From: Clostridium_AM sp963780135
Lineage (GTDB): Bacteria; Bacillota; Clostridia; Clostridiales; Clostridiaceae
DNA length: 64,000 nt
Assembly: GCA_963780135.1 (NCBI GenBank)
Contig: CAWAAR010000003.1
Coordinates: 496,001 to 560,000, forward strand
Reading direction: 5' to 3'
Below the pieces are notes generated by a model. That model did no database searches, had not been told where the DNA came from, and worked only from the letters and a program-made list of their open reading frames with translations. This document shows positions 26,546-36,183 of the stretch, one piece after another (within the stretch, counting starts at the first letter, position 1; each line of letters starts with the position of its first letter). A program made the position numbers and the translations under genes.

Positions 26546-28000
26546 ATGGCAAGAATTTTAAAACAAGCATATACTTTTGACGATGTTCTTTTAGTCCCAA
26601 ATAAATCAGAGGTGTTACCAAGAGAGGTTTCTGTAGCTACTAACCTAACTAAAAAAATTAAATTGAATATACCTCTTATGAGTGCGGGAATGGATACTGT
26701 TACAGATTCTAAAATGGCTATAGCTATGGCAAGAGAAGGCGGAATAGGAATAATACATAAGAACATGACTATAGATCAGCAGGCCATGGAAGTTGATAAA
26801 GTAAAAAGACAAGAAAATGGAGTAATAACTGATCCGTTTTCACTTGCACCAGATAACAGCATAAATGATGCACTATCCCTTATGAGCAAGTATAGAATAT
26901 CAGGTGTTCCAGTTACTGTAGACGGAAAACTTGTGGGAATAATAACAAATAGGGATATAGTATTTGAAACAAATTATTCTAGAAAAATAAGTGAAGTAAT
27001 GACAAAAGAAAACTTAATAACTGCACCAGAAGATACTACTATAGAAGAAGCAAAAGAACTACTAAAAAATCATAAAATAGAAAAACTTCCTTTAGTAGAT
27101 AATGATAATAATTTAATAGGACTTATAACTATAAAAGATATTGAAAAAGTTAAAAAATTCCCTAATGGTGCAAAAGATGAAAGAGGAAGACTTTTATGTG
27201 GAGCATCAGTAGGAGTTACAACAGATATGTTAGAACGTGTTAAGGCTTTAGTTAAGGTAGGAGTAGATGTTATAAATTTAGATACAGCACATGGACATTC
27301 TAAGGGAGTTATAGATGCTGTCAAATTAGTAAAGGAAAACTATCCAGACCTTCAAGTTATTGCAGGAAATATTGCAACAGCAGAAGCAACTAAAGATCTT
27401 ATTCATGCAGGAGCAGATTGTGTAAAGGTGGGTATAGGACCAGGATCTATATGTACTACAAGAGTTGTAGCAGGTGTTGGAGTACCTCAGCTTACAGCAG
27501 TAATGGATTGTGTGGAAGAAGCAAATAAATATGGAATTCCAGTTATTGCAGACGGAGGAATAAAATATTCAGGAGATGTAGTAAAAGCCTTAGCAGCTGG
27601 AGCAAAAGTAGCTATGATGGGATCAATGTTTGCAGGATGTGATGAAGCTCCAGGAGAAACTGAAATATATCAAGGAAGAAGTTATAAAGTATATAGAGGA
27701 ATGGGATCACTAGCAGCTATGGCTTGTGGAAGTAAAGATAGATATTTCCAGGAAGGAAATAAGAAACTAGTGCCAGAAGGTGTTGAAGGAAGAGTTCCTT
27801 ATAAAGGATCTGTAGCAGATACTATATTTCAGCTTTTAGGTGGAATACGTTCAGGAATGGGATATTTAGGAGCAAAAACTCTAGTAGATTTATGTGAAAA
27901 TGCTACATTTGTAGTACAGACATCAGCAGGTCTTAGAGAAAGTCATCCACATGATATATCAATAACTAAAGAAGCACCAAATTATAGTGTTAATCAATAA
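26546..28000 (+). CDS. guaB: IMP dehydrogenase
   Basis: The 484-residue enzyme oxidises IMP to XMP with NAD+. It has the TIM barrel with two CBS domains inserted (about residues 95-210: SLMSKYRISGVPV and LLKNHKIEKLPLVDNDNN) and the catalytic cysteine in GPGSICTTRVVAGVG, with IADGGIKYSGDV and the phosphate site GSMFAG. Start ATG 26546 lies behind AAAGGGAG. It is under a guanine riboswitch and is followed by guaA in the same direction, with only a hairpin between. Confidence 0.97.
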   Translation: MARILKQAYTFDDVLLVPNKSEVLPREVSVATNLTKKIKLNIPLMSAGMDTVTDSKMAIAMAREGGIGIIHKNMTIDQQAMEVDKVKRQENGVITDPFSLAPDNSINDALSLMSKYRISGVPVTVDGKLVGIITNRDIVFETNYSRKISEVMTKENLITAPEDTTIEEAKELLKNHKIEKLPLVDNDNNLIGLITIKDIEKVKKFPNGAKDERGRLLCGASVGVTTDMLERVKALVKVGVDVINLDTAHGHSKGVIDAVKLVKENYPDLQVIAGNIATAEATKDLIHAGADCVKVGIGPGSICTTRVVAGVGVPQLTAVMDCVEEANKYGIPVIADGGIKYSGDVVKALAAGAKVAMMGSMFAGCDEAPGETEIYQGRSYKVYRGMGSLAAMACGSKDRYFQEGNKKLVPEGVEGRVPYKGSVADTIFQLLGGIRSGMGYLGAKTLVDLCENATFVVQTSAGLRESHPHDISITKEAPNYSVNQ

Positions 28001-28017
28001 AATTTAATAATTTAAAG

Positions 28018-28057
28018 TTAAAATTAAGAATTATGCGTTAATAATTCTTAATTTTAA
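28018..28057 (+). other. Hairpin between guaB and guaA
   Basis: Arms of 17 bases (28018-28034 and 28041-28057) form a perfect stem with loop GCGTTA. There is no clear T-run, so it may be an RNA processing or partial attenuation element rather than a full terminator. Confidence 0.6.
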
Positions 28058-28078
28058 TTGAAATATTTGGAGGTAATT

Positions 28079-29616
28079 ATGCAAAGAGAATTAGTTCTTG
28101 TAGTAGACTTTGGTGGTCAATATAATCAACAATAGCAAGAAGAGTAAGAGAAAATAATGTTTATTGTGAGATAGTACCTTATACATATACTATAGATAAA
28201 ATAAAAGAAAAGAATCCTAAGGGAATAATTTTTACAGGCGGACCTAATAGTGTTTATGGTGAAGATGCTCCAAGAATAGATAAAGAAATATTTAACTTAG
28301 GAGTTCCTGTACTTGGAATATGCTATGGAGAACAGCTTATAGCATATACTTTAGGTGGAGAAGTTAAAAGCCCTGATGTAAGAGAATATGGAAAAGCAAA
28401 TGTAAAATTAAATAATAAATCTGCATTATTTGATGGAATAGATGAAGAACAAAGCTGTTGGATGAGTCATACAGATTATGTATCTAAAGCTCCAGAAGGA
28501 TTTAATATAGTGGCTACAACAAAGCCAATGTCCTGTTGCAGCTATGGAAAATACTCAAAAGAAGATATATGGAGTTCAATTTCACCCAGAAGTAGAACAT
28601 ACTCCTTTTGGTAAAAAGATGTTTTCAAATTTCTTATTTAAAATTTGTAAGTTAAAAGGAGATTGGTCTATGTCTTCTTTTGCAGAAGAACAAATTAAAG
28701 CTATAAAAGAAAAAGTTGGAGATAAAAAAGTTATATGTGCTTTATCTGGTGGAGTTGATTCCTCTGTTGCAGCAGTACTTGTACATAAAGCTATTGGAAA
28801 ACAACTTACATGTATATTTGTAGATCATGGTCTTACTTAGAAAAGATGAAGGAGATCAAGTTGAAAAGATATTTAAAGAACAATTTGATATGAATTTAAT
28901 AAGAGTAAATGCTAAAGATAGATTTTTAGGAAAGCTTATCAGGTGTAGCTGATCCTGAAAAAAAGAGAAAAATTATAGGAGAAGAATTTATAAGAGTATT
29001 TGAAGAAGAAGCAAATAAGCTTGGAGAAATAAGCTTTTTAGTTCAAGGAACTATATATCCAGATGTAGTTGAAAGTGGAACTAGATACTTCTGCAACAAT
29101 AAAGAGTCATCACAATGTTGGTGGACTTCCAGAGGACATGGAATTTAAACTTATAGAACCTTTAAGAGAACTATTTAAGGATGAAGTTAGAGCTGTTGGA
29201 GAAGAACTTGGAATTCCTCATAAATTAGTTTGGAGACAGCCTTTCCCAGGACCAGGACTTGCAATAAGAGTTCTTGGTGAAATTACAGAAGAAAAACTTA
29301 GAAATAATAAGAGAAGCAGATGCTATTTTCAGAGAAGAAATAGCAAATGCAGGATTTGATGAAAAAATATGGCAGTATTTTGCTTGTCTTACCGAATATA
29401 AAATCTGTTGGAGTTATGGGTGATGAAAGAACTTATTGTCATACAGTAGCTTTAAGAGCAGTAACATCATCTGATGCTATGACTTCTGATTGGGCAAGAA
29501 TACCTTATGAAGTTTTAGATAAAGTTTCAAGAAGAATTGTTAATGAAGTTCATGGAGTAAACAGAATTGTTTATGACGTAACTTCAAAACCACCTGCTAC
29601 TATTGAGTGGGAATAA
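28079..29616 (+). pseudogene. guaA: GMP synthase (glutamine-hydrolysing), seven frameshifts
   Basis: The gene begins at ATG 28079 behind TTGGAGG and ends with the family C-terminus TSKPPATIEWE. All domains can be read across the three frames: class I amidotransferase with GICYGEQL (cysteine) and FHPEVEHTPFG, ATP pyrophosphatase loop SGGVDSS, and the dimerisation domain with RQPFPGPGLAIRVLGE. Seven single-base changes break the frame: one base missing near 28130, and one extra A near 28528, 28835, 28938, 29083, 29300 and 29391. Correcting them gives 510 residues, the normal length. It would aminate XMP to GMP after GuaB. The gene is either an assembly artefact or a recently decayed copy. Confidence 0.93.
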
Positions 29617-29684
29617 AGTTGTAATACCTATAAACTTTTACTAGTAATATTTATATGTATTTAACAGTGGGTTTTCCTATTTTA

Positions 29685-29731
29685 AAAGAACTATCCCCAA
29701 TAGAAGTACCTTCTATTGGGGATAGTTCTTT
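29685..29731 (+). terminator. Terminator of guaBA
   Basis: Arms AAAGAACTATCCCCAATAGAA and its complement around loop GTACC, with T residues at the end; a very stable hairpin 70 bases after the guaA stop. Confidence 0.88.
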
Positions 29732-29817
29732 GTTGTAAAAATAGAGTGAATCTCATATTTTTATTAGTTATTAATTAGTTTAGATCTTAAGTTATTTTAT
29801 CGTAAATAGAGTTTAAA

Positions 29818-30042
29818 TTAATGATGAATGCCTTTATATTTTTTTTCATTTCTATATTGACTCAATCCAGAGGCTATCTTTTGACATCCTTCGAGGCAAT
29901 TAGTAACTTCAGTTAATTGGCTTTTTATTTGATTCGTAATGTTTGCGTTTTCAGATTCATTAGCAGCTATTTGTAAATTTTGTTCAGCAATTTTTAATGC
30001 TTCCTTAGTTTTATGGATACTATCTCTTGCTTGTGGATTCAT
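29818..30042 (-). CDS. Small hypothetical helical protein
   Basis: The 74-residue protein (MNPQARDSIHKTKEALKIAE at its start) is rich in Asn, Gln, Ala and Glu and looks like two amphipathic helices with one pair of cysteines (NCLEGC). ATG 30042 is preceded by GAGGTG at good spacing, which supports a real gene. I recognise no family with certainty; small helical proteins of this kind are common in clostridial and Bacillus spores, but I claim no function. Confidence 0.7.
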   Translation of the reverse strand: MNPQARDSIHKTKEALKIAEQNLQIAANESENANITNQIKSQLTEVTNCLEGCQKIASGLSQYRNEKKYKGIHH

Positions 30043-30567
30043 TTTATTTTCACCTCATTTTAAATTTTTTTCATTAATATTATTTACAATAGGATAAATA
30101 TAATACAAAAATTTTAATATAGTAGGCAATGTCGTTATAAGGGCTATTTCTATTAAAAGATATACAAAGAAGATAATGTATTTCTAAGCTTACTATTTCA
30201 TGTAATTCACAAAATGTTTTAAAAAAATACATTTTTATTTAACGAATAATACATAATACTGCAATATTTATTATATATAATAATAAATATACCAAAGAAA
30301 ACTTAGATAAAAGAGGAAGTAAACATATAATAAGTCCCCCTTATTATATATTGAAAACAGCACTAGATTAATTGCTAGTGCTTATTTTCATTTAAAGACA
30401 TTTTTATGAATTTATTTACAAACAATCAAGAATAAACTAATATTATTCAAATAAATTGTGTGTTATAATTATAAAAATGAAGATATAGTTATAATTTTAT
30501 TAAATGGTAAATAAAGTAGGATTATATTAAAGATTAAAGTAAATTTATTGTATTTGGAGGAGTTATT
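30043..30567. other. Intergenic region with an orphan terminator-like hairpin
   Basis: This 525-base AT-rich stretch has no supported gene. A hairpin AGCACTAG/CTAGTGCTT at 30359-30388 followed by T-rich sequence looks like a terminator, but no gene ends just before it on the plus strand. A short untranslated RNA ending there is possible. Confidence 0.45.
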
Positions 30568-31614
30568 ATGATAAAAGTAGTTAATGGTAATGAAGTTGAT
30601 TTAAATTTACTTGAGATAAAAGATGTTATTGATATCGCATTACTTCAAAAGTTTCAAGATAATTTTGCAGAAAGTATGGATATTGCTAGTGTAACAGTAG
30701 ATATTAATGGAAGTCCAATAACTAAACCTAGTTCTTACACAAATTTTTGCATGAATTTTACACATTCTACTAAAGTAGGTGATGATAGATGTGCTGAATC
30801 TCACAGAAAAGGTGGGGAAGAAGCTACAAGAACAGGAAGGCCATATGTTTATACTTGCCATGCAGGGTTAATTGATTTTGCTGCACCTATAATGGTAAAT
30901 GGGAAACAAATTGGGACAATTTTAGGTGGACAAGTATTAACTTCTAAACCTGAGGAATCAAAGTATAGGAAAACTGCAAATGAAATAGGTGTTAGTGAAA
31001 ATGGATATATAGAAGCAGTAAAAAAAGTAAAAATCACTACAGAAAAAAATATAAAAGCAGCTGCAGAGGTATTATATATTATTGCCAATGCATTATCAAG
31101 AATAGGATATGAAGAATTAAAACTTAAGGGCATGTCTCAAGTGCTTTCTGAAAATTTCAATCAAATTTCAACAACTATGGAAGAATTGTCAGCATCTTCA
31201 ATTAATGTAACAAATAATCAGCATATTTTAAGCCAAGAAATAGTTAATGTAAAAAACATATCTATGGAAATCAACTCAATACTTGATTCAATAAAAAGCA
31301 TAGCTGACCAAACTAAAATGCTTGGATTAAATGCATCTATAGAAGCAGCAAGAGCTGGGGAAATGGGAAGAGGTTTTGGTGTAGTTGCTAAAGAAATAGG
31401 AAGTCTATCTCAAAATTCTAAACAAACAGCTTTAAAAATATCGGAACTTACAGGTAAAATACAGCAATCAGTAGACAAAACTATAGAATCTTCAGAAGCT
31501 ACAGTAGAAACTACAGAGCAGCAATCCGCTGCAATTCAAGAAGTTACAGCAAATTTACAACAAGTTACAGAGCTTACAAACAAATTGAATGAATTAGCTG
31601 CTTCTCACAAATAA
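30568..31614 (+). CDS. PocR-domain soluble methyl-accepting-type signalling protein
   Basis: The 348-residue protein has a PocR sensory domain (about 15-180) with conserved cysteines in NFCMNFTHS, DDRCAESH and VYTCHAGL and the segment AAPIMVNGKQIGTILGGQ. The C-terminal half is a chemoreceptor signalling coiled coil with the hairpin tip DQTKMLGLNASIEAARAGE. There are no membrane helices, so it senses something in the cytoplasm and probably speaks to CheA. PocR domains are linked to small hydrocarbon ligands, and the cysteines may bind metal. Start ATG 30568 after GGAGG; no che genes are nearby. Confidence 0.88.
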   Translation: MIKVVNGNEVDLNLLEIKDVIDIALLQKFQDNFAESMDIASVTVDINGSPITKPSSYTNFCMNFTHSTKVGDDRCAESHRKGGEEATRTGRPYVYTCHAGLIDFAAPIMVNGKQIGTILGGQVLTSKPEESKYRKTANEIGVSENGYIEAVKKVKITTEKNIKAAAEVLYIIANALSRIGYEELKLKGMSQVLSENFNQISTTMEELSASSINVTNNQHILSQEIVNVKNISMEINSILDSIKSIADQTKMLGLNASIEAARAGEMGRGFGVVAKEIGSLSQNSKQTALKISELTGKIQQSVDKTIESSEATVETTEQQSAAIQEVTANLQQVTELTNKLNELAASHK

Positions 31615-31629
31615 TATTAATAAAGATTC

Positions 31630-31670
31630 AGTGGTTAGTATATATTAAAATTAGTATATACTAGCCACTT
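31630..31670 (+). terminator. Terminator of the PocR signalling gene
   Basis: Arms AGTGGTTAGTATATA and TATATACTAGCCACT, one wobble pair or mismatch each side, T-rich end. Confidence 0.8.
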
Positions 31671-31851
31671 ATTTTAGTTGAATTTTTTATTTATTATTTT
31701 CTTTCATAGAGATAGGTTTTAAGTAATTGTTTACATTTTCATATTTGTGAAAAAAATGTATTAACCAACTTGATTTATGTAAATAAATAGAATAGAATTT
31801 CAGTAGAAGTAATTAGTAATAATTTTAAAGTGTAGATGGGAAGGTGAAAAA

Positions 31852-33201
31852 ATGTTAAAAAGTTTAACATTAGATTTAAGTAAAGCTGAGCCTTATTTGA
31901 AAGAATATGAAATGGAAAGTTTACAACCTTTTGTAAATGAAGCACATAAAATGCTTCATGAAAAAAGTGGAGCAGGCAATGAGTTTTTAGGATGGGTGGA
32001 TCTACCTGTAAATTATAATAAAGAAGAATTTGAAAAAATAAAAAAAGCTGCCAAAAAGATTAGAAATGATTCAGATGTTCTTATAGTTATAGGAATAGGA
32101 GGTTCTTATCTAGGTGCTAGAGCAGCAATAGAAATGCTTTCACATACATTTTATAATAATTTATCCAAGGATAAAAGAAAAAATCCTGCCATATTTTATG
32201 TTGGAAACAATATAAGTTCAACCTATATGGCTGATCTTCTAGAAACTATAGACGGAATGGATATATCAGTTAATGTTATATCAAAATCAGGAACAACTAC
32301 AGAACCAGCAATAGCTTTTAGAATATTCAAAGATTTAATGGAGAAAAAATATGGAAAAGACGAGGCTAAAGGAAGAATATTTGCTACAACAGACAAATCA
32401 AGAGGAGCATTAAAAACTTTAGCTGATGCAGAAGGTTATGAAACTTTTGTTATTCCTGATGATGTAGGAGGTAGATTTTCAGTTTTAACTCCAGTAGGAT
32501 TACTTCCAATAGCAGTATCGGGGGTAAGTATAGATGAAATAATGCAGGGTGCTGCTGAGGCTAGAGAAAGTTATAGCTCATCAAATTTAAATAAAAATGC
32601 TGCTTACAAATATGCAGTAGCAAGAAATGTTTTATTTACAAAAGGTAAAACTACAGAAATGATGGTGAATTTTGAACCTTGTTTACATTACTTTGGAGAA
32701 TGGTGGAAACAGTTATTTGGAGAAAGTGAAGGAAAGGGTAATAAGGGCATATTTCCAGCAGCAGCAGATTTTTCAACAGACTTACATTCTATGGGACAAT
32801 ACATACAAGAAGGTTTAAGAGTTTTAATAGAAACCTTTATAAATGTAGAAAAACCAAGAAAAGAAATATATATAGAAGCTAACGCAGATAACTTAGATGG
32901 TTTGAATTTTTTATCAGGAAAATCTATGGACTTTGTAAATCATCAAGCTTTTAGAGGCACTATTTTGGCTCATAGTGATGGAAATGTTCCAACTTTAGTT
33001 ATAAATATTCCAGAACTAACTCCACATTATTTTGGACACATGGTATACTTTTTTGAAAAAGCTTGTGGAGTTAGTGGTTATTTATTAGGTGTAAATCCTT
33101 TTAATCAACCAGGTGTTGAAGCTTATAAGAAAAATATGTTTGCTCTACTTGGAAAATCAGGATATGAGGAAATGAAAACTGAATTAGAAAAAAGACTTTA
33201 G
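31852..33201 (+). CDS. pgi: Glucose-6-phosphate isomerase
   Basis: The 449-residue enzyme interconverts glucose-6-phosphate and fructose-6-phosphate. Conserved parts are VIGIGGSYLGARAAIEML near residues 78-95, ISKSGTTTEPAIAFRIF near 145-161, and the signature around GQYIQEGLR and the C-terminal NPFNQPGVEAYKKNMF. It is the shorter ~450-residue form usual in Firmicutes. Start ATG 31852 behind GGGAAGGTG; the gene stands alone between terminators. Confidence 0.97.
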   Translation: MLKSLTLDLSKAEPYLKEYEMESLQPFVNEAHKMLHEKSGAGNEFLGWVDLPVNYNKEEFEKIKKAAKKIRNDSDVLIVIGIGGSYLGARAAIEMLSHTFYNNLSKDKRKNPAIFYVGNNISSTYMADLLETIDGMDISVNVISKSGTTTEPAIAFRIFKDLMEKKYGKDEAKGRIFATTDKSRGALKTLADAEGYETFVIPDDVGGRFSVLTPVGLLPIAVSGVSIDEIMQGAAEARESYSSSNLNKNAAYKYAVARNVLFTKGKTTEMMVNFEPCLHYFGEWWKQLFGESEGKGNKGIFPAAADFSTDLHSMGQYIQEGLRVLIETFINVEKPRKEIYIEANADNLDGLNFLSGKSMDFVNHQAFRGTILAHSDGNVPTLVINIPELTPHYFGHMVYFFEKACGVSGYLLGVNPFNQPGVEAYKKNMFALLGKSGYEEMKTELEKRL

Positions 33202-33208
33202 TTTTGTT

Positions 33209-33251
33209 TTGCAGAATAAGCATAATGTGATGCATTATGCTTATTCTGCAA
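33209..33251. terminator. Hairpin between pgi and the UPF0178 gene
   Basis: Perfect 18-base arms TGCAGAATAAGCATAATG and complement around a 5-base loop, but with only a weak T-run after it, so termination may be partial. Confidence 0.7.
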
Positions 33252-33280
33252 ATTGAAGTTAATTAAAAAAGGAGCATTTT

Positions 33281-33724
33281 ATGAGAATAATAGTGGATGC
33301 AGATGCATGTCCAGGAAAGCATATTATTGAAAAAGCAGCTAAAGAAAACAATATAGAGGTCATTATGTATTGTGATATAGAACATGTAATAACTAGTGAT
33401 TATAGTACTGTTAAATACGTAGATAAAGGATTCCAAAGTGCAGATGTAGCTTTAACAAATGCTGCAAAAAAAGATGATGTTGTAATAACGCAAGATTATG
33501 GTGTAGCAGCTATGGCACTTGGCAAAAAAGCCTATGCTATAAGCCCTAAAGGATACATTTATGATGATAATAACATAGACAAACTTCTCTTCGAAAGACA
33601 TATATCAGCTAAAGTAAGAAGAGGAGGAGGTAAAACTTCAAATCCTAAAAAAAGAACAAAAGAAGACGATGAAAGGCTTTATAAAAACTTGATTAAGTTA
33701 ATAAATAAAAAAGTTTATCCATAA
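33281..33724 (+). CDS. YaiI/YqxD family (UPF0178, DUF188) protein
   Basis: The 147-residue protein begins MRIIVDADACPGKHIIEKAA, the family signature with two acidic residues, and has DVVITQDYGVAAMALGKKA near residues 66-84 and a lysine-rich C-terminus. The family has a PIN/NYN nuclease-like fold, but no reaction is established. Start ATG 33281 behind AAAGGAG. Confidence 0.92.
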   Translation: MRIIVDADACPGKHIIEKAAKENNIEVIMYCDIEHVITSDYSTVKYVDKGFQSADVALTNAAKKDDVVITQDYGVAAMALGKKAYAISPKGYIYDDNNIDKLLFERHISAKVRRGGGKTSNPKKRTKEDDERLYKNLIKLINKKVYP

Positions 33725-33773
33725 ATTTGTGATTTGAAGAGGGTTATATTATCTACATTAGTAAAATTACAAA

Positions 33774-33835
33774 AAAATCCGATATTCCTTTAGTATTTAT
33801 ATTAAAAATAACCAAGGAAGGAATATTGGATATAA
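33774..33835. terminator. Bidirectional terminator
   Basis: Arms ATCCGATATTCCTT (33777-33790) and AAGGAATATTGGAT (33818-33831) with one G-T pair and a 27-base loop, between converging genes. Confidence 0.65.
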
Positions 33836-33860
33836 TATGGAATGGTTTTATATAAATCTT

Positions 33861-34691
33861 TTAACCATTTTCACATTTAAGTATAAGCCCTTCAAAAAAT
33901 TTACTTAGAGATATCTTGCCGCCTGTTTGCCTTTTACCGTTTATATACTCCATTTCAGCTTTCACGCTAGCAAAGTCAAAAAGCACAGTTGAGTATATAT
34001 GAAATGTATCATCAGCATAATCTTCAATTCCTAGGTTTGCTATATTTGTTAAACCATCTTTAACTGCTCTTCTTATCCGTTGCTTCACTACTTGAGGATT
34101 ATCACCTAGATAATTTTCTAAGTTATCCAAATTACATTCTATAAAATTTTGCTTGTTCTTAATTAGATATAAACATATCTTTATTATATCAGTTGTACCT
34201 TTTTCACCAAGCATTCCAAGCACACCCAAAATATGTTTTATTTTTATCAAGTCATCATTTTCATTTTGATGAGGTTCATCAGAATTTTTGAGCATTTTTT
34301 TTATGTTTGATAAAACACTTTCCATTTCGATTCTTTCTGCTACCGTGGAAATTACTTTTTGGACTTCGATTTTATTTATTGGTTTGTTTATAAAAAATTC
34401 TATTCCTGCTTTATAAGATTCTGATCTGAGTTCACTATCTAATACTTGAGATATCATAATAAAAGAAACACAAGGTGATATACTTTTAATTTCTCTTACA
34501 AGAGTATTTCCGTCCATTATAGGCATAAAAAGATCTACTAACACAATATCAGGTTTAAGTAAAAGTATATCATTAAAGGCTATTTGACCATTATATGAGT
34601 TTCCTACAACCTCAAAAGAACTAGTTTCCTCTATTATACGGGTAAGTATTCTTACTATGTTTATATCATCATCTACAATATAGAATCTCAT
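33861..34691 (-). CDS. GlnL-like response regulator (receiver plus YcbB domain)
   Basis: The 276-residue protein has a receiver domain with DDD (residues 8-10), VLVDLFMPIMDG (phosphorylated aspartate near residue 54) and NKPI, then a YcbB-type DNA-binding region (about 150-270) with DNPQVVKQRIRRAVKDGL. This resembles Bacillus GlnL (YcbB), which responds to glutamine. Its ATG overlaps the stop of the kinase gene by one base (TAATG), so the two are co-translated. The target genes are not shown; the amino-acid permease upstream is a candidate. Confidence 0.85.
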   Translation of the reverse strand: MRFYIVDDDINIVRILTRIIEETSSFEVVGNSYNGQIAFNDILLLKPDIVLVDLFMPIMDGNTLVREIKSISPCVSFIMISQVLDSELRSESYKAGIEFFINKPINKIEVQKVISTVAERIEMESVLSNIKKMLKNSDEPHQNENDDLIKIKHILGVLGMLGEKGTTDIIKICLYLIKNKQNFIECNLDNLENYLGDNPQVVKQRIRRAVKDGLTNIANLGIEDYADDTFHIYSTVLFDFASVKAEMEYINGKRQTGGKISLSKFFEGLILKCENG

Positions 34692-35955
34692 TAAAAAACA
34701 CCTTCTATCTTATCTTTCTTTATTTTTATGGTGAATTCTGTTCCTTTCCCTTCCTCAGAAACAACACTTATGCAGCCTGAAAAAATATCATCTAATATAC
34801 CTTTTACATGAGAAAGCCCTATTCCTCTACATATGTCACCAGTTTCTTCATTAAATTTTGTGGAGAATCCTTGATCGAAGATGAAATCAATATCAGCACT
34901 TTTTATGCCCATACCATTATCCGATACAATAAAAACACATTCATCATGTTTTTGTTGTATTAAAATTTTTATGTAAGCATTATTTCCTGTTCCCATAGCC
35001 TCTATACTATTATAAATAAGATTTCGAATTATTGAAACTAAGTAATAATGGTTTTTTACGTTAAAATTATCAAGTACCTTAAAGTCTAAAGATACATTTA
35101 ATTTATTCCTTCTAATATGTTCCTTAACATCAGCTTCAATAATGTTCACAATGTCTTTAATGCTCATTTTAACATTATCTCTTTTTCGTCAAACATATCT
35201 TCTAAACCTTTTACAACACTTAAATAGTCTTTTTTTATTTCATGAACATCTTTTGCTACATCCAGAGAAGCAGTTCGAAGTTCAAAAGGATAATTGTTTT
35301 GAGATAATGATTTATAAAGGTAATAGGCTTTTTTCATAACATCCTCAATATCAACTTCGTTTTTGTTCATAAAGTATATTTCATTTTTAACTTTTGAAGT
35401 AATCAATATTAATTTTCTATATCTTTCTTCATGTTCCTCTCTCACAAGTAAGAAATTATAGTACCTAAATATCAATATTACACATACTGCAATTATAGTT
35501 CGTACAAAAGCTATAATTGCTAAATCCTGAAATATTTCATATCTATATCCTTTGAAATTTAGAAGCACACTTATTTCTAAAACATTAGAAACAAAATCAC
35601 TTATCACTACTGAAACAAAGAAATTTGTAAGATTTGCCTTTGTTCTTCTCCAATACAAAAAATAAAATAATATGCCATAGGCAAAATAAAATAAAATATC
35701 AGGAGGTATTAGTTTTAAGGTATCAATTAAACTATTATTACTTACATATAACATCAATCCTCTGTATAGCGGAGAAATAATTCCAGTTACAAAAGTTAGT
35801 TCTATAGGATTAAACTCTTTATTAAAGTAAAGAAGAATTGGAAGTATAATTACAGATAGTGTTATAGTAAATCCAGGCACAAACAAGCTAATATTTATTT
35901 GAGATGCAAGAGCAATACATGTAGCAACTATAAAAGTAGTTTTTATTTTTTTCAT
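34691..35955 (-). pseudogene. GlnK-like sensor histidine kinase, split in two frames
   Basis: The first frame (start ATG 35955 with GGATGG upstream, or 35970) has about six membrane helices in residues 1-175 and the phosphorylated histidine region VAKDVHEIKKDYLSVV, then stops at 35164. The second frame starts at 35167 with MSIKDIVNIIEADVKE and holds the ATPase with IRNLIYNSIEAM, DNGMGI and RGIGLSHVKGIL. One more A in the A-run at the join would give a continuous 421-426 residue kinase like Bacillus GlnK (YcbA). The ATGA overlap means a natural two-subunit kinase or a -1 slip on AAAA is also possible. It pairs with the GlnL-like regulator. Confidence 0.7.
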
Positions 35956-36103
35956 ATTTCCATCCGCCATTTCTCAAAAAAATACAATTTGGTTAAAATA
36001 TCCACTATATTTATTCACATTTTAACATTGAACAACACAAAGTTCAACTCCAATGCTGCAAACAATAAGGAGATTTATTGATATTATTAGTTTAAAAAAA
36101 CAT

Positions 36104-36150
36104 AAAAAACGCATTACATTTATTTTGAAAAGTAAATGTAATGTGTTTTT
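36104..36150 (-). terminator. Terminator of the amino-acid permease gene
   Basis: Arms AAAACGCATTACATTTA and TAAATGTAATGTGTTTT around a 10-base loop, with A-runs on the left that give U-runs on the minus strand. Confidence 0.85.
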
Positions 36151-36183
36151 TATATTTTTACTATTTATAGAAGATTTAGATAG

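Noticed and set aside
28079..29616. Programmed +1 frameshifting at CTT-A as a general decoding rule
   Set aside because: Four extra A bases follow CTT, which resembles known +1 slippery sites, but CTT followed by A is read in normal frame in many intact genes here (for example in groEL and guaB), so it cannot be a general rule.
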